Shown: piece after piece, positions 40,057 through 49,657 of the stretch
Layout: each line of letters begins with the position of its first letter
Position numbering within the stretch: the first letter of the stretch is position 1
Source: Streptomyces erythrochromogenes
Lineage (GTDB): Bacteria > Actinomycetota > Actinomycetes > Streptomycetales > Streptomycetaceae
Assembly (NCBI RefSeq): GCF_036170895.1
Contig: NZ_CP108036.1
Location: forward strand, 6,297,501 to 6,361,500
Length of the DNA stretch: 64,000 nucleotides
Direction: 5' to 3'
Made by a program: the position numbers and the translations under genes
Notes under the pieces: model-generated
What the model saw: only the letters and a program-made list of their open reading frames with translations
Told to the model about the DNA's origin: nothing
Databases searched by the model: none

Positions 40057-40764
40057 GTGGAAACCGCAGCTCCGTCCGCCGTGATCGTCGCCATCGACGG
40101 TCCCTCCGGCACGGGCAAGTCCAGCACCTCCAAGGCCGTGGCCGCCAAGCTCGGGCTGCGCTACCTGGACACCGGTGCCCAGTACCGGGCCATCACCTGG
40201 TGGATGATCTCCAACGGGGTCGACACCGACGACGCGCAGGCCGTGGCGATCGCCGCCGGCAAGCCCTCCATCGTGTCCGGCACCGACCCGGCCGCCCCCA
40301 CCATCACGGTGGACGGCCTCGACGCCGCCGGTCCCATCCGGACCCAGGAGGTCACCTCCAAGGTCAGTGCCGTCAGCGCGGTCCCCGAGGTGCGCACGCT
40401 CATCACCGAGCTGCAGCGCTCCATCGCCGCCGAGGCGGCCCGCGAAGCGGACGGGATCGTCGTCGAGGGCCGGGACATCGGCACCACCGTCCTGCCCGAC
40501 GCCGACCTCAAGGTCTTCCTGACGGCCTCCGCCGAGGCGCGCGCCGCCAGGCGCAGCGGAGAGCTCCGCGGCAAGGAGGCCGCCGACCTGGCGGCCACCA
40601 AGGCGGCTCTGATCAAGCGCGACGCCGCGGACTCCGGCCGCAAGACCTCCCCGCTGGCCAAGGCCGGCGACGCGGTCGAGGTGGACACCACCGAGCTCAC
40701 GCTCGACCAGGTGATCGAGTGCGTCGTGACGCTCGTGGAAGAGAAGCGGGCGGGCCGCAAGTGA
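40057..40764 (+). CDS. cmk: Cytidylate kinase
   Basis: A 235-residue (d)CMP kinase. Seen: VIVAIDGPSGTGKSSTSKAV (P-loop), LRYLDTGAQYRAITWWM, the family insert with VSAVSAVPEVR, EADGIVVEGRDIGTTVLPDA and LKVFLTASAEARAARRSGEL. GTG 40057 follows AGGAAGG (40040-40046). Translationally coupled to the next gene by a GTGA overlap. Confidence 0.96.
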   Translation: METAAPSAVIVAIDGPSGTGKSSTSKAVAAKLGLRYLDTGAQYRAITWWMISNGVDTDDAQAVAIAAGKPSIVSGTDPAAPTITVDGLDAAGPIRTQEVTSKVSAVSAVPEVRTLITELQRSIAAEAAREADGIVVEGRDIGTTVLPDADLKVFLTASAEARAARRSGELRGKEAADLAATKAALIKRDAADSGRKTSPLAKAGDAVEVDTTELTLDQVIECVVTLVEEKRAGRK

Positions 40765-41408
40765 GCCAAACGCCCTCCCTCAAGGGTGCGGCGGTCGGCA
40801 GGCGCATCGGCATCGGCCTCATGTACGGGCTGTGGAAGCCGCGCGTACTGGGCGCCTGGAAGGTGCCCGTCTCGGGCCCCGTCATCCTCGCCGTGAACCA
40901 CACGCACAACATAGACGGCCCCATGGTGATGGGCACCGCGCCCCGCCCCCTGCACTTCCTGATCAAGAAGGAAGCGTACGTGGGCCCGCTCGGCCCGTTC
41001 CTGGACGGCATCGGGCAGGTCAAGGTCGACCGCTCCGGCGCCGACCGGGCGGCGATAGGCCGCGCCCTCGCCGTGCTCGACCAGGGCGGGGCCCTCGGGA
41101 TATTCCCCGAGGGCAGCAGGGGCGAGGGCGACTTCGCCTCGCTGCGCGCGGGACTGGCGTACTTCGCGGTCCGCAGCGGCGCGCCCATCGTGCCCGTCGC
41201 CGTCCTCGGCAGCGCCGAGGGCCGCGGCAGGCTGATCCCGGGGCTGCCGCCCTTCAAGAGCCGGGTCGACGTCGTCTTCGGCTCGGCCTTCGACGCCGGG
41301 GACGGCAGTGGCCGCCGTACCCGTACCGCGCTGGACCGGGCCACCGTACGCATCCAGGACCGGCTGACCGCCCACCTGGCCGACGCCAAGCGCCTGACCG
41401 GGCGCTGA
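40761..41408 (+). CDS. PlsC-type 1-acylglycerol-3-phosphate acyltransferase family protein
   Basis: A 215-residue acyltransferase. Seen: the HX4D box in AVNHTHNIDGPMVMG, FLIKKEAYVGPLGPFL, GQVKVDRSGADRAAIG, the FPEGSRGEG motif and PIVPVAVLGSAEGRG. It probably acylates lysophosphatidic acid or a related lysolipid at the membrane. In the box the residue before Asp is Ile with an Asn-x2 spacing slightly different from the NHxxxxD norm. Same operon as cmk and der in many actinomycetes. Confidence 0.93.
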   Translation: MSQTPSLKGAAVGRRIGIGLMYGLWKPRVLGAWKVPVSGPVILAVNHTHNIDGPMVMGTAPRPLHFLIKKEAYVGPLGPFLDGIGQVKVDRSGADRAAIGRALAVLDQGGALGIFPEGSRGEGDFASLRAGLAYFAVRSGAPIVPVAVLGSAEGRGRLIPGLPPFKSRVDVVFGSAFDAGDGSGRRTRTALDRATVRIQDRLTAHLADAKRLTGR

Positions 41409-41483
41409 GCGAGACTTGACCTAGTAGTGGAACCGCGCTGCGCGGGCACCACCGATCACCACGAACGACGAGGAACGGACTTC

Positions 41484-42947
41484 ATGAACGACCAGCACGA
41501 CCACGGAGCACTTGGCGATGCCGAGTACGCGGAGTTCATGGAGCTCGCCGCGGAAGAGGGTTTCGACCTCGAAGACGTCGAAGGCGCCATCGAGGAGGCG
41601 GGCCACGGCCCGCTGCCCGTCCTCGCCGTCGTGGGCCGCCCCAACGTCGGCAAGTCGACGCTGGTGAACCGCATCATCGGCCGCCGCGAGGCGGTCGTCG
41701 AGGACAAGCCCGGCGTCACCCGCGACCGCGTCACCTACGAGGCCGAATGGGCCGGCCGGCGCTTCAAGGTCGTCGACACCGGCGGCTGGGAGCAGGACGT
41801 CCTCGGGATCGACGCGGCCGTGGCCGCACAGGCCGAGTACGCCATCGAGACCGCCGACGCGGTCGTCTTCGTCGTGGACGCCAAGGTCGGCGCCACCGAC
41901 AGCGACGAGGCCGTCGTCAGGCTGCTCCGCAAGGCCAAGAAGCCCGTCGTCCTGTGCGCCAACAAGGTCGACGGCCAGAGCGGCGAGTCCGACGCGGCCT
42001 CGCTGTGGTCGCTGGGCCTCGGCATGCCGCACCCGGTCTCCTCGCTGCACGGCCGCGGCACCGGCGACATGCTCGACGCCGTCCTCGACGTCCTGCCCGA
42101 GGCCCCCGAGCAGACCTTCGGCGGCGTCGCTCCCGGCGGCCCGCGCCGCATCGCGCTGATCGGCCGCCCGAACGTGGGCAAGTCCTCGCTGCTGAACAAG
42201 GTCGCGAAGGAGAACCGGGTCGTCGTCAACGAGCTCGCCGGCACCACCCGCGACCCGGTCGACGAGCTGATCGAGCTCGGCGGCGTCACCTGGAAGTTCG
42301 TCGACACCGCCGGCATCCGCAAGAAGGTCCACCTCCAGCAGGGCGCCGACTACTACGCCTCGCTGCGCACCGCCGCGGCCGTCGAGAAGGCGGAGGTGGC
42401 GGTCATCCTGATCGACACCACCGAGACCATCAGCGTCCAGGACCAGCGCATCATCACCATGGCCGTCGAGGCCGGCCGCGCGATCGTCATCGCCTACAAC
42501 AAGTGGGACGAGCTCGACGAGGAGCGCCGCTACTACCTCGAGCGCGAGATCGAGACCGAGATGCAGCAGGTCTCCTGGGCGCCCCGGGTGAACGTCTCGG
42601 CGCTCACCGGCCGTCACATGGAGAAGCTGGTCCCGGCGATCGAGACGGCCCTCGCGGGCTGGGAGACGCGCGTCCCCACCGGTCGGCTGAACGCCTTCCT
42701 CGGTGAGGTCGTCGCCGCCCACCCGCACCCGATCCGCGGCGGCAAGCAGCCCCGCATCCTGTTCGGTACCCAGGCGGGGAGCAAGCCGCCGCGGTTCGTC
42801 CTGTTCGCCTCCGGCTTCCTGGAGCACGGCTACCGGCGCTTCATCGAGCGCCGCCTGCGCGAGGAGTTCGGCTTCGAGGGCACCCCGATCCACATCTCGG
42901 TGCGGGTGCGCGAGAAGCGCGGCGCCCAGTACAAGAAGAAGAAGTAG
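41484..42947 (+). CDS. der: Ribosome biogenesis GTPase Der (EngA)
   Basis: A 487-residue double-GTPase needed for 50S maturation. Residues ~1-45 are an acidic actinobacterial extension. GTPase 1: [46 protein letters not shown]. GTPase 2: [51 protein letters not shown]-terminal KH-like domain ends in a KKKK tail. ATG 41484 follows GAGGAA; an upstream ATG at 41427 is unlikely. Confidence 0.97.
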   Translation: MNDQHDHGALGDAEYAEFMELAAEEGFDLEDVEGAIEEAGHGPLPVLAVVGRPNVGKSTLVNRIIGRREAVVEDKPGVTRDRVTYEAEWAGRRFKVVDTGGWEQDVLGIDAAVAAQAEYAIETADAVVFVVDAKVGATDSDEAVVRLLRKAKKPVVLCANKVDGQSGESDAASLWSLGLGMPHPVSSLHGRGTGDMLDAVLDVLPEAPEQTFGGVAPGGPRRIALIGRPNVGKSSLLNKVAKENRVVVNELAGTTRDPVDELIELGGVTWKFVDTAGIRKKVHLQQGADYYASLRTAAAVEKAEVAVILIDTTETISVQDQRIITMAVEAGRAIVIAYNKWDELDEERRYYLEREIETEMQQVSWAPRVNVSALTGRHMEKLVPAIETALAGWETRVPTGRLNAFLGEVVAAHPHPIRGGKQPRILFGTQAGSKPPRFVLFASGFLEHGYRRFIERRLREEFGFEGTPIHISVRVREKRGAQYKKKK

Positions 42948-42960
42948 CGGCGGTCCGGGG

Positions 42961-43410
42961 TCAGTAGCCCCGGCGCGGAGCGGGCGGCAGGGCCGCCGGG
43001 ATGTGCGTCATCCCGGTCTGGTGCTGCCGCCCGTCGGCGTATCCGGGGCCGCCCGCGTACGAGTAGGCGGGCTGGGTCTGGGGCTGCGCCTGCGTCGGGG
43101 ACGGCGTCTGGGACGGGGCCTGCGAGCCGTAGGAGGGCTGCCAGTCGGTCCGCTGCCAGGCCGAACCGCTCCAGCCGCTGCCGTACGTGCCGGTGTAGCC
43201 GCCCCCGTAGGAGAAGGCCGTGAACCCGAGGTCCTCCTCGCCCGTACGGTCGCCCGGCAGGGCCCGGAAAGCGCGCAGGTACTCCGAGTACAGCGTGTCG
43301 TAGATCGGGGTGTGCGAGACGGCCGGAGAGCTGTCCCGGTCGCGTACGGGACGCATGGCGGGGACGGTGCTCGGATAGGACGGGGCGCGGGAGGAGTCGT
43401 ATGGATGCAC
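42961..43410 (-). CDS. Hypothetical protein, Tyr/Gly/Pro/Gln-rich
   Basis: A 149-residue protein of unknown function. Residues ~33-60 contain the only ordered-looking segment (TPIYDTLYSEYLRAFRALPG). The rest (TAFSYGGGYTGTYGSGWSGS, then PSQTPSPTQAQPQTQPAY) is low complexity. The TPIYD start resembles small DUF6643-like Streptomyces proteins, from memory and not firm. Divergent from nothing close; its end lies 14 bases from der. Confidence 0.7.
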   Translation of the reverse strand: MHPYDSSRAPSYPSTVPAMRPVRDRDSSPAVSHTPIYDTLYSEYLRAFRALPGDRTGEEDLGFTAFSYGGGYTGTYGSGWSGSAWQRTDWQPSYGSQAPSQTPSPTQAQPQTQPAYSYAGGPGYADGRQHQTGMTHIPAALPPAPRRGY

Positions 43411-43472
43411 GTATCAGCCAACGAAATCGGCGCGCTGCGGATGCGGGGTGAAGGGGCGGGAAACACAGATCG

Positions 43473-43544
43473 CCGGGGGTGTGCGGGACGGACCGCACAC
43501 CCCCGGCGCACGCCGCCCGGCCCCCTCTGCGGGGGCCGGGCGGC
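43473..43544. terminator. Tandem perfect hairpins
   Basis: Two perfect 14-bp inverted repeats in series: 43473-43486 with 43493-43506 (loop GACGGA), and 43512-43525 with 43531-43544 (loop TCTGC). They lie 20 bases beyond the end of the minus-strand gene at 43565-44377 and upstream of the next minus-strand gene, so they probably end the former. Confidence 0.8.
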
Positions 43545-43564
43545 CGCTTTCGGTACCCGCTGGA

Positions 43565-44377
43565 TCAGGCGCCGGGCGTCCCCGCCAGCGGCATCGCGGC
43601 GGCCACGAGCTTGCCCGCGGCGGCGGCCTTGTCCAGCGCGTCGCGCAGCAGGTCCTCGCGGGGCTGCTGGCCGATGGAGCCGACCGGCGCGGCGTAGATG
43701 AGCACGCGCTGGGTCTTCTGGACGGCGGTCCGCCAGCCGTCGGTGACCGACAGCGCCTGGTGCGCCTGCCACCAGGCGACCTGGCCGCCGCCCTCGGTGC
43801 CCGGCTGGAGCACGGCGTGCAGCTGCCCGGCCGCGAGCAGGACCGACCATCCGCCGAGGAGGGTGGGGAGTTCGGACGTGTCGGTCACCGGGATGAAGCC
43901 CTGCTCGATCAGGAGCGGCAGGAAGTCGTCGCCGGGGCCGTCGCTGCCCGGGCGGGCGATCGGCGCGGTCGGCTCGACGACCAGGGCCGGGTGCAGCTCG
44001 CCGCCGATGAGCACGAGGCCGCTGGTGATGCCGAGGACGGCCTGTCCGCCGGGCACGTTCTGCGGCGCGGGCGCGCCCGTGTCCGACGCGGAGGCCGGGC
44101 TGTCGCCGGTGATGCTGCGCACCGCGCCCTGGAGCTGCTCCTCGGAGACGGAGACGACCTGCGAGGGGATGCAGGTGGCGTGGGCGAAGGCGAGGACGGC
44201 GGTCTCCTCGCCGACGAACAGCACCGTGCTGGTGCGGTCGTTCTCGGGGTCGCCCGGAGTGCGGCAGGAGGTGCAGTCGTAACTGCGCGGCGCGTCGTCG
44301 CCGACGAGCAGCCTGTCGGCTTCTTCGTCGCCGATCTCGGCACGTACCTCATCACTGACGTCGAGCATGCGCGGCAC
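43565..44377 (-). CDS. Conserved hypothetical protein with CxxC
   Basis: A 270-residue soluble protein. The N-terminal part has SYDCTSCRTPGDPEND (a CxxC) and VLFVGEETAVLAFAHATCIP. The middle has GQAVLGITSGLVLIGGELHP. The C-terminal half (LLGGWSVLLAAGQLHAVLQP, WWQAHQALSVTDGWRTAVQK, RVLIYAAPVG) looks like an alpha/beta domain. No family function recognised. GTG 44377 was chosen because AGGAG sits 7 bases upstream; ATGs at 44395 and 44368 are in frame. Confidence 0.75.
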   Translation of the reverse strand: MPRMLDVSDEVRAEIGDEEADRLLVGDDAPRSYDCTSCRTPGDPENDRTSTVLFVGEETAVLAFAHATCIPSQVVSVSEEQLQGAVRSITGDSPASASDTGAPAPQNVPGGQAVLGITSGLVLIGGELHPALVVEPTAPIARPGSDGPGDDFLPLLIEQGFIPVTDTSELPTLLGGWSVLLAAGQLHAVLQPGTEGGGQVAWWQAHQALSVTDGWRTAVQKTQRVLIYAAPVGSIGQQPREDLLRDALDKAAAAGKLVAAAMPLAGTPGA

Positions 44378-44664
44378 GGGGTGGCTCCTCGGCATAGGTG
44401 CGGGTCCGGGAGGCTCCCGGCTCGCCGGGCACAACGCAGGAGCGGTGGCCGGGGTCACGCCATTTGAGGGAACGGATTCGAACCGGGCGCCCGGAAGGGT
44501 GAACGGTGCGACCCGAGCTTCGTTTTTGTGCCAACTGATTCCCGGTTGTGCGCAGTTGGTGGCCGGGTGTGGCCGTTTCGGTGGAAGGGTGCGGTCGGCC
44601 GACCGGGTGGGGTGGCGTGACCCGCCGCGTGGCGGGCCGTGGGGCGCCGCGCGGCGCTGCGTAG

Positions 44665-45639
<975 letters not shown>

Positions 45640-45684
45640 ACAACCACGGGCCGTGCGCGGCGGCGCCACTGGCAGACTCGGGGG

Positions 45685-46653
45685 ATGCTCGAGACCTCCG
45701 CACGGCTGCTGCGCCTGCTCTCCCTGCTCCAGGCCCACCGCGAATGGACCGGCGCCGACCTCGCCGACCGTCTCGGCGTCACCGCCCGGACGGTCCGGCG
45801 CGATGTGGACCGGCTGCGGGAACTCGGGTATCCGGTGAACGCCAGTCCCGGGACCGGAGGCGGCTACCAGTTGGGGGCGGGCGCCGAGCTGCCGCCGCTG
45901 CTGCTGGACGACGACGAGGCCGTGGCCGTCGCCGTCGGGCTGCGGACCGCCGCGGGCAACGGGGTCGAGGGGATCGGGGAGGCCTCCGTACGCGCCCTCG
46001 CGAAGCTGGAGCAGGTCCTGCCGTCGCGCCTGCGCCGGAGGGTCTCCGCCCTCAACGAGTTCACCGTGCCGATGCTGCGCGGGGCCCAGCGCTCCACCGT
46101 GGACGCCTCGGTGCTGACCGAACTGGCCTCGGTCTGCCGGGACGCCGAGCGGTTCCGCTTCGGGTACCGGGACCACGAGGGCAGTCTCAGCCGCCGTACC
46201 GTCGAACCGCACCGGCTCGTCTGCACGGAGCGCCGCTGGTACCTGGTCGCCTGGGACCTGGACCGCGAGGCGTGGCGGACCTTCCGCGCGGACCGGATCG
46301 AGCCCAGACCGCCCCACGGACCGCGGTTCACCCCGCGCCCGCCACCGGCCGAGGACCTCGCCGCATACGTCTCCGAAGGCGTGTCGCAGCGGGTCTACGC
46401 CACCCGCGCGGTGGTGCGGCTGAAGCTGCCGGAACAGGAGGCGGCGCAGATCATCACGCCGAGCGACGGGGTCCTGGAACCGGTCGACGCCCATACCTGT
46501 CTGCTGCGCACCGGGGCCGTGAACCTGGACGTTCTGGTGATTCACATCATGCTGCTCGGTTGTGAGTTCGAAGTGGTCGAGCCGCCCGGTCTCACGGATC
46601 GGATGAGGGACCTCAGAGATCTCCTGGGGAGGGCCGTCGGGCCGGAGAGGTGA
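45685..46653 (+). CDS. WYL domain transcriptional regulator (HTH-11 type)
   Basis: A 322-residue regulator. N-terminal winged helix (LLRLLSLLQAHREWTGADLA, VTARTVRRDVDRLRELGYPV). Middle WYL domain (FRFGYRDHEGSLSRRTVEPH, RRWYLVAWDLDREAWRTFRA). C-terminal WCX region (EFEVVEPPGLTDRMRDLRDL). WYL domains bind ligand or nucleic acid; the regulon is unknown. No clear partner gene. Confidence 0.94.
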   Translation: MLETSARLLRLLSLLQAHREWTGADLADRLGVTARTVRRDVDRLRELGYPVNASPGTGGGYQLGAGAELPPLLLDDDEAVAVAVGLRTAAGNGVEGIGEASVRALAKLEQVLPSRLRRRVSALNEFTVPMLRGAQRSTVDASVLTELASVCRDAERFRFGYRDHEGSLSRRTVEPHRLVCTERRWYLVAWDLDREAWRTFRADRIEPRPPHGPRFTPRPPPAEDLAAYVSEGVSQRVYATRAVVRLKLPEQEAAQIITPSDGVLEPVDAHTCLLRTGAVNLDVLVIHIMLLGCEFEVVEPPGLTDRMRDLRDLLGRAVGPER

Positions 46654-46868
46654 AGGAAATGTAGGGGACCTGAGGGGGATTCAGCTGGTCCGGTCCAAGG
46701 GGTCCGTGGTAATCCGCTGCGGCAATTCTGCGGTTCTCGACGGAAATTCGAATACGTCCGGACCCCGGGCGTGTCGCGGTCCGGAAAACAATTGGCGACT
46801 GTAGATATTCTGTGACACAAGCGTGACCCGGGACGGACGAACGTCCGGGCGTGGCGCTGACGAACGCC

Positions 46869-46903
46869 GAAGGCGGGCCGGGTCGATGACCCGGCCCGCC
46901 TTC
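46869..46903. terminator. Terminator hairpin between WYL and PAP2 genes
   Basis: Perfect 16-bp inverted repeat (46869-46884 with 46888-46903) with GAT loop, 43 bases before the PAP2 stop. It may serve the PAP2 gene. The gap 46654-46945 also has a lower-GC patch at ~46700-46820 with nothing recognised. Confidence 0.8.
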
Positions 46904-46945
46904 GTGGTGCGGGGGTGGAGGGTGCGTACCGCCCCGCCGTGGCCG

Positions 46946-48022
46946 TCAGCCGCCGGCGACCGGACGGGCCGCGGTGCCCCGGGTTCCGGCCCGCTCGGGG
47001 TGCGCGGGGTGGGCCGGGCGGCGGCTGCCGACCGGGGTGACCGGGGTCCGCTCGGAGCGGATCAGATGCGGCCGGTTGGCCGGGTGTGCGGCCGAACGGT
47101 GGGCCGGGGAGTGTCCCGCGGCGGCGCCGGCCGACGCTGCCGCGGCGGGCGCCGCGACCGGCTCCCCGACGGTCTCGGCGACGGGCTTCAGCTGCCACTT
47201 GCCGCCCGCGGAGAGCAGCGGGGTGAGCGCGGAGACCACGGGGACGGGCATCCGTCCGGTCTCGGCCCGGCGGCGCAGCAGCTCGCGCAGGTCGAAGACG
47301 TAGGCCTCGGTCCGGGCGATGAGCGGCTCGAACCAGGGCAGCGCCAGCAGGATCAGCAGACCCGCGGACCAGCCCAGCAGGACGTCGCTGACCCAGTGCG
47401 TGCCGAGGTACACGGTGGTGGCGCCGACGCTCAGCGAGACGACCGCGGACACCACGGACAGCACCCGCCGAGTGACCACGGTGGAAGCCAGGTAGGCCAG
47501 GATTCCCCAGGTCACGACGGCGTTGGCGGTGTGGCCGGAAGGGAATATATCGCCGCCCGCGAAGAGTTCGGCCGAGCCGATCTCGGTGGCGTAGTGCGGG
47601 CCGAGCCGGCCGAGGCCCAGCTTCACGGACCCGACGGTGACGTTGAGCAGCAGCAGCGCGACGCCGAGGGTGATCAGCGGGCGGAGGGTGTGCTGCCGCC
47701 AGGAGCGCCAGCCGAGCCACGCGGCGACCATGACCGCGGTGGGCCCGCGCTGGCCGAGCACGACCAGGTAGTCGAGGAAGGCGTGCAGCTGCGGCCACTG
47801 CTCGTAGGGCCGGAAGAACATGATCTGCCAGTCCAGGCGGACCAGCCAGGACGTGGTCAGCACGGCCACCACGATGGCGAGGTAGAACGCGAGGGTCGAT
47901 CCCAGGAGCACGACGCGGTGCCGGCTCATCTGCGGAGTCTGCAGATGAGCCGGTCGCTCTGGTTCCCGGTCCAGCCGGGCGAAGACCCGCTCCAGACGGG
48001 TCAGGATTTGATCGGTACGCAC
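46946..48022 (-). CDS. PAP2-family phosphatase, membrane protein
   Basis: A 358-residue membrane phosphatase with about six transmembrane segments (residues ~38-225). Catalytic signature: KLGLGRLGP (motif 1), FPSGHTANAV (motif 2) and TTVYLGTHWVSDVLLG (motif 3, catalytic His). Probably dephosphorylates a lipid phosphate such as phosphatidic acid or undecaprenyl pyrophosphate. The C-terminal ~110 residues are a disordered Ala/Pro/His-rich tail. Confidence 0.92.
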   Translation of the reverse strand: MRTDQILTRLERVFARLDREPERPAHLQTPQMSRHRVVLLGSTLAFYLAIVVAVLTTSWLVRLDWQIMFFRPYEQWPQLHAFLDYLVVLGQRGPTAVMVAAWLGWRSWRQHTLRPLITLGVALLLLNVTVGSVKLGLGRLGPHYATEIGSAELFAGGDIFPSGHTANAVVTWGILAYLASTVVTRRVLSVVSAVVSLSVGATTVYLGTHWVSDVLLGWSAGLLILLALPWFEPLIARTEAYVFDLRELLRRRAETGRMPVPVVSALTPLLSAGGKWQLKPVAETVGEPVAAPAAAASAGAAAGHSPAHRSAAHPANRPHLIRSERTPVTPVGSRRPAHPAHPERAGTRGTAARPVAGG

Positions 48023-48259
48023 TCAATCGACGTTACCGCCCGGCGATGGTCGGCCCGGGCGAATCGCGGGCTTTGTGATGACCATGTGATGTGGAGTTGG
48101 TCTCACGCGGACCCTAATTCCCGGTATTCCGGCAGGGGTTGGATCCTTCTCGATCCGGTGTCCGGAAATTGTTTCGGCCGCTTATTCGGACTTTATTGCC
48201 GCAGGTCGATTACCGTGCCCGTGGGCGGCCGGGGAGGATCCGCCCCGGTGGCCGCGACT

Positions 48260-49375
48260 CTACGGAGGGCCCGAGCCGTTCAGCCAGAACGCCCCGTACA
48301 CCGCCGAGGCCAGGGCGGCCGCGCCCACCACCAGGGCCGCCCGCCGGGTCCGCCAACGGGCGAGCGCCACCGCCGGCACCAGCATCAGCGGGAAGGCCGG
48401 CAGCAACAGCCGCGGCTTCGAACCGAAGTATCCCGACGCGCACAACGCCAGCGCCACGACGATCCCGCAGTACACGAGCAGCGGCGCGGGCTGCCGCTGC
48501 CGCACGCACGCCGAGTACAGCCACAGCACCAGGACGACCCCGGCGATCAGCCCCAGCCCGGCCGGCCAGGCGGACGAGGCGAGCTTCGCCCCGACGAAGT
48601 GGGCGAAGGCCCACCCGCCGTCGAAGCCGTTGCCCCAGCCGGCCTGCACCTCCAGGTACCCGAGCAGGCCGCCCCCGGTGCGCGCGCCCACCCACAGGAC
48701 GTACGCGGCCGCGCCCGCCGGAGCCAGCAGCGCCCCGGCCGCCATCCGCCACGAGCGCTCCCCGCGCCGCCGGGCCAGTACGACGGCGACCCACACCGCG
48801 GCGACGACGGCCGCGCCGACCGGGCGGGTCAGCCCGGCCCCGGCGGCGAGCAGGCCCGCCGTCAGCCACCGGCCGCGCAGGGCCCCGTACAGCGCCCACG
48901 CGGCGAGCGCGGTGAACAGCGACTCGCTGTACGCCATCGACTGCACGATCCCGACGGGCAGCGCCGCCCAGACGGCGACCGCGAACACCCCGGTGCGGCG
49001 ACCGTGCAGCAGGTCGCCCACCGCGAAGATCCCCCACGCCGCGGCGAGCCCGGCGAGCACCGACACCACCAGGCCCGCCGAGCCGTACGAGAGCCCGGTC
49101 GCCGCCGACACCACCCGTTCCAGCCACGGCAGCAGCGGGAAAAACGCCAGGTTCGAGTGGACGTCCCCGCCTGGCAGGACGATCTCGTAGCCGTACCCCT
49201 CGGCGGCGATGCGGGCGTACCAGAGCGAGTCCCATCGGGCCGACAGCAGCGTGTGCGGGCTGCTGCCCGCCACCGCGCCCCACACCGCGAGCACGGTCAG
49301 CCCGAGCAGCCGGACCGCGGCGAAGGCGGCCAGCGCGGGCGCGGCCCGACGAAATCCAAGATCTTCCACAGGCAT
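48260..49375 (-). CDS. PIG-V-like membrane glycosyltransferase
   Basis: A 371-residue integral membrane protein with ten or more hydrophobic segments. SARWDSLWYARIAAEGYGYE near residue 45 is the luminal W-D-x3-Y acceptor/donor motif of PIG-V mannosyltransferases, followed by FFPLLPWLERVVSAATG, SMAYSESLFTALAAWALYGA, and SGYFGSKPRLLLPAFPLML. It probably uses polyprenyl-phosphate mannose. ATG 49375 lacks a good ribosome-binding site. The 237-base gap to PAP2 (48023-48259) shows no gene. Confidence 0.88.
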   Translation of the reverse strand: MPVEDLGFRRAAPALAAFAAVRLLGLTVLAVWGAVAGSSPHTLLSARWDSLWYARIAAEGYGYEIVLPGGDVHSNLAFFPLLPWLERVVSAATGLSYGSAGLVVSVLAGLAAAWGIFAVGDLLHGRRTGVFAVAVWAALPVGIVQSMAYSESLFTALAAWALYGALRGRWLTAGLLAAGAGLTRPVGAAVVAAVWVAVVLARRRGERSWRMAAGALLAPAGAAAYVLWVGARTGGGLLGYLEVQAGWGNGFDGGWAFAHFVGAKLASSAWPAGLGLIAGVVLVLWLYSACVRQRQPAPLLVYCGIVVALALCASGYFGSKPRLLLPAFPLMLVPAVALARWRTRRAALVVGAAALASAVYGAFWLNGSGPP

Positions 49376-49657
49376 GATTATCGGTGGCGTCCGACCGGGG
49401 CCGGCGCCGAGAACCACGGACCGTGAGCGGGCGTGTACGCGGGGGAGGACTTCGGGGCGGGGAGTGGCGCACGCCACACGGGGGGTGCTGCCGGTATGAG
49501 AGCTTGGCCACGTGTCGGGCACGCGAACTCGCGTACGCTGACCGTTCACTCGCGTGTCGATGCCGGACCCCGTTGGATGCCGCACAGCGCACCACCCCCC
49601 GTGGCTCCGCCAGACGCTGGTCCACCGAGCGCGAGGGATCACCTGGGAGGTACATGC

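Noticed and set aside
44459..44500. tRNA-like GGATTCGAACC on the minus-strand sense (T-loop pattern)
   Set aside because: The flanks do not form a T-stem, anticodon arm or acceptor stem.
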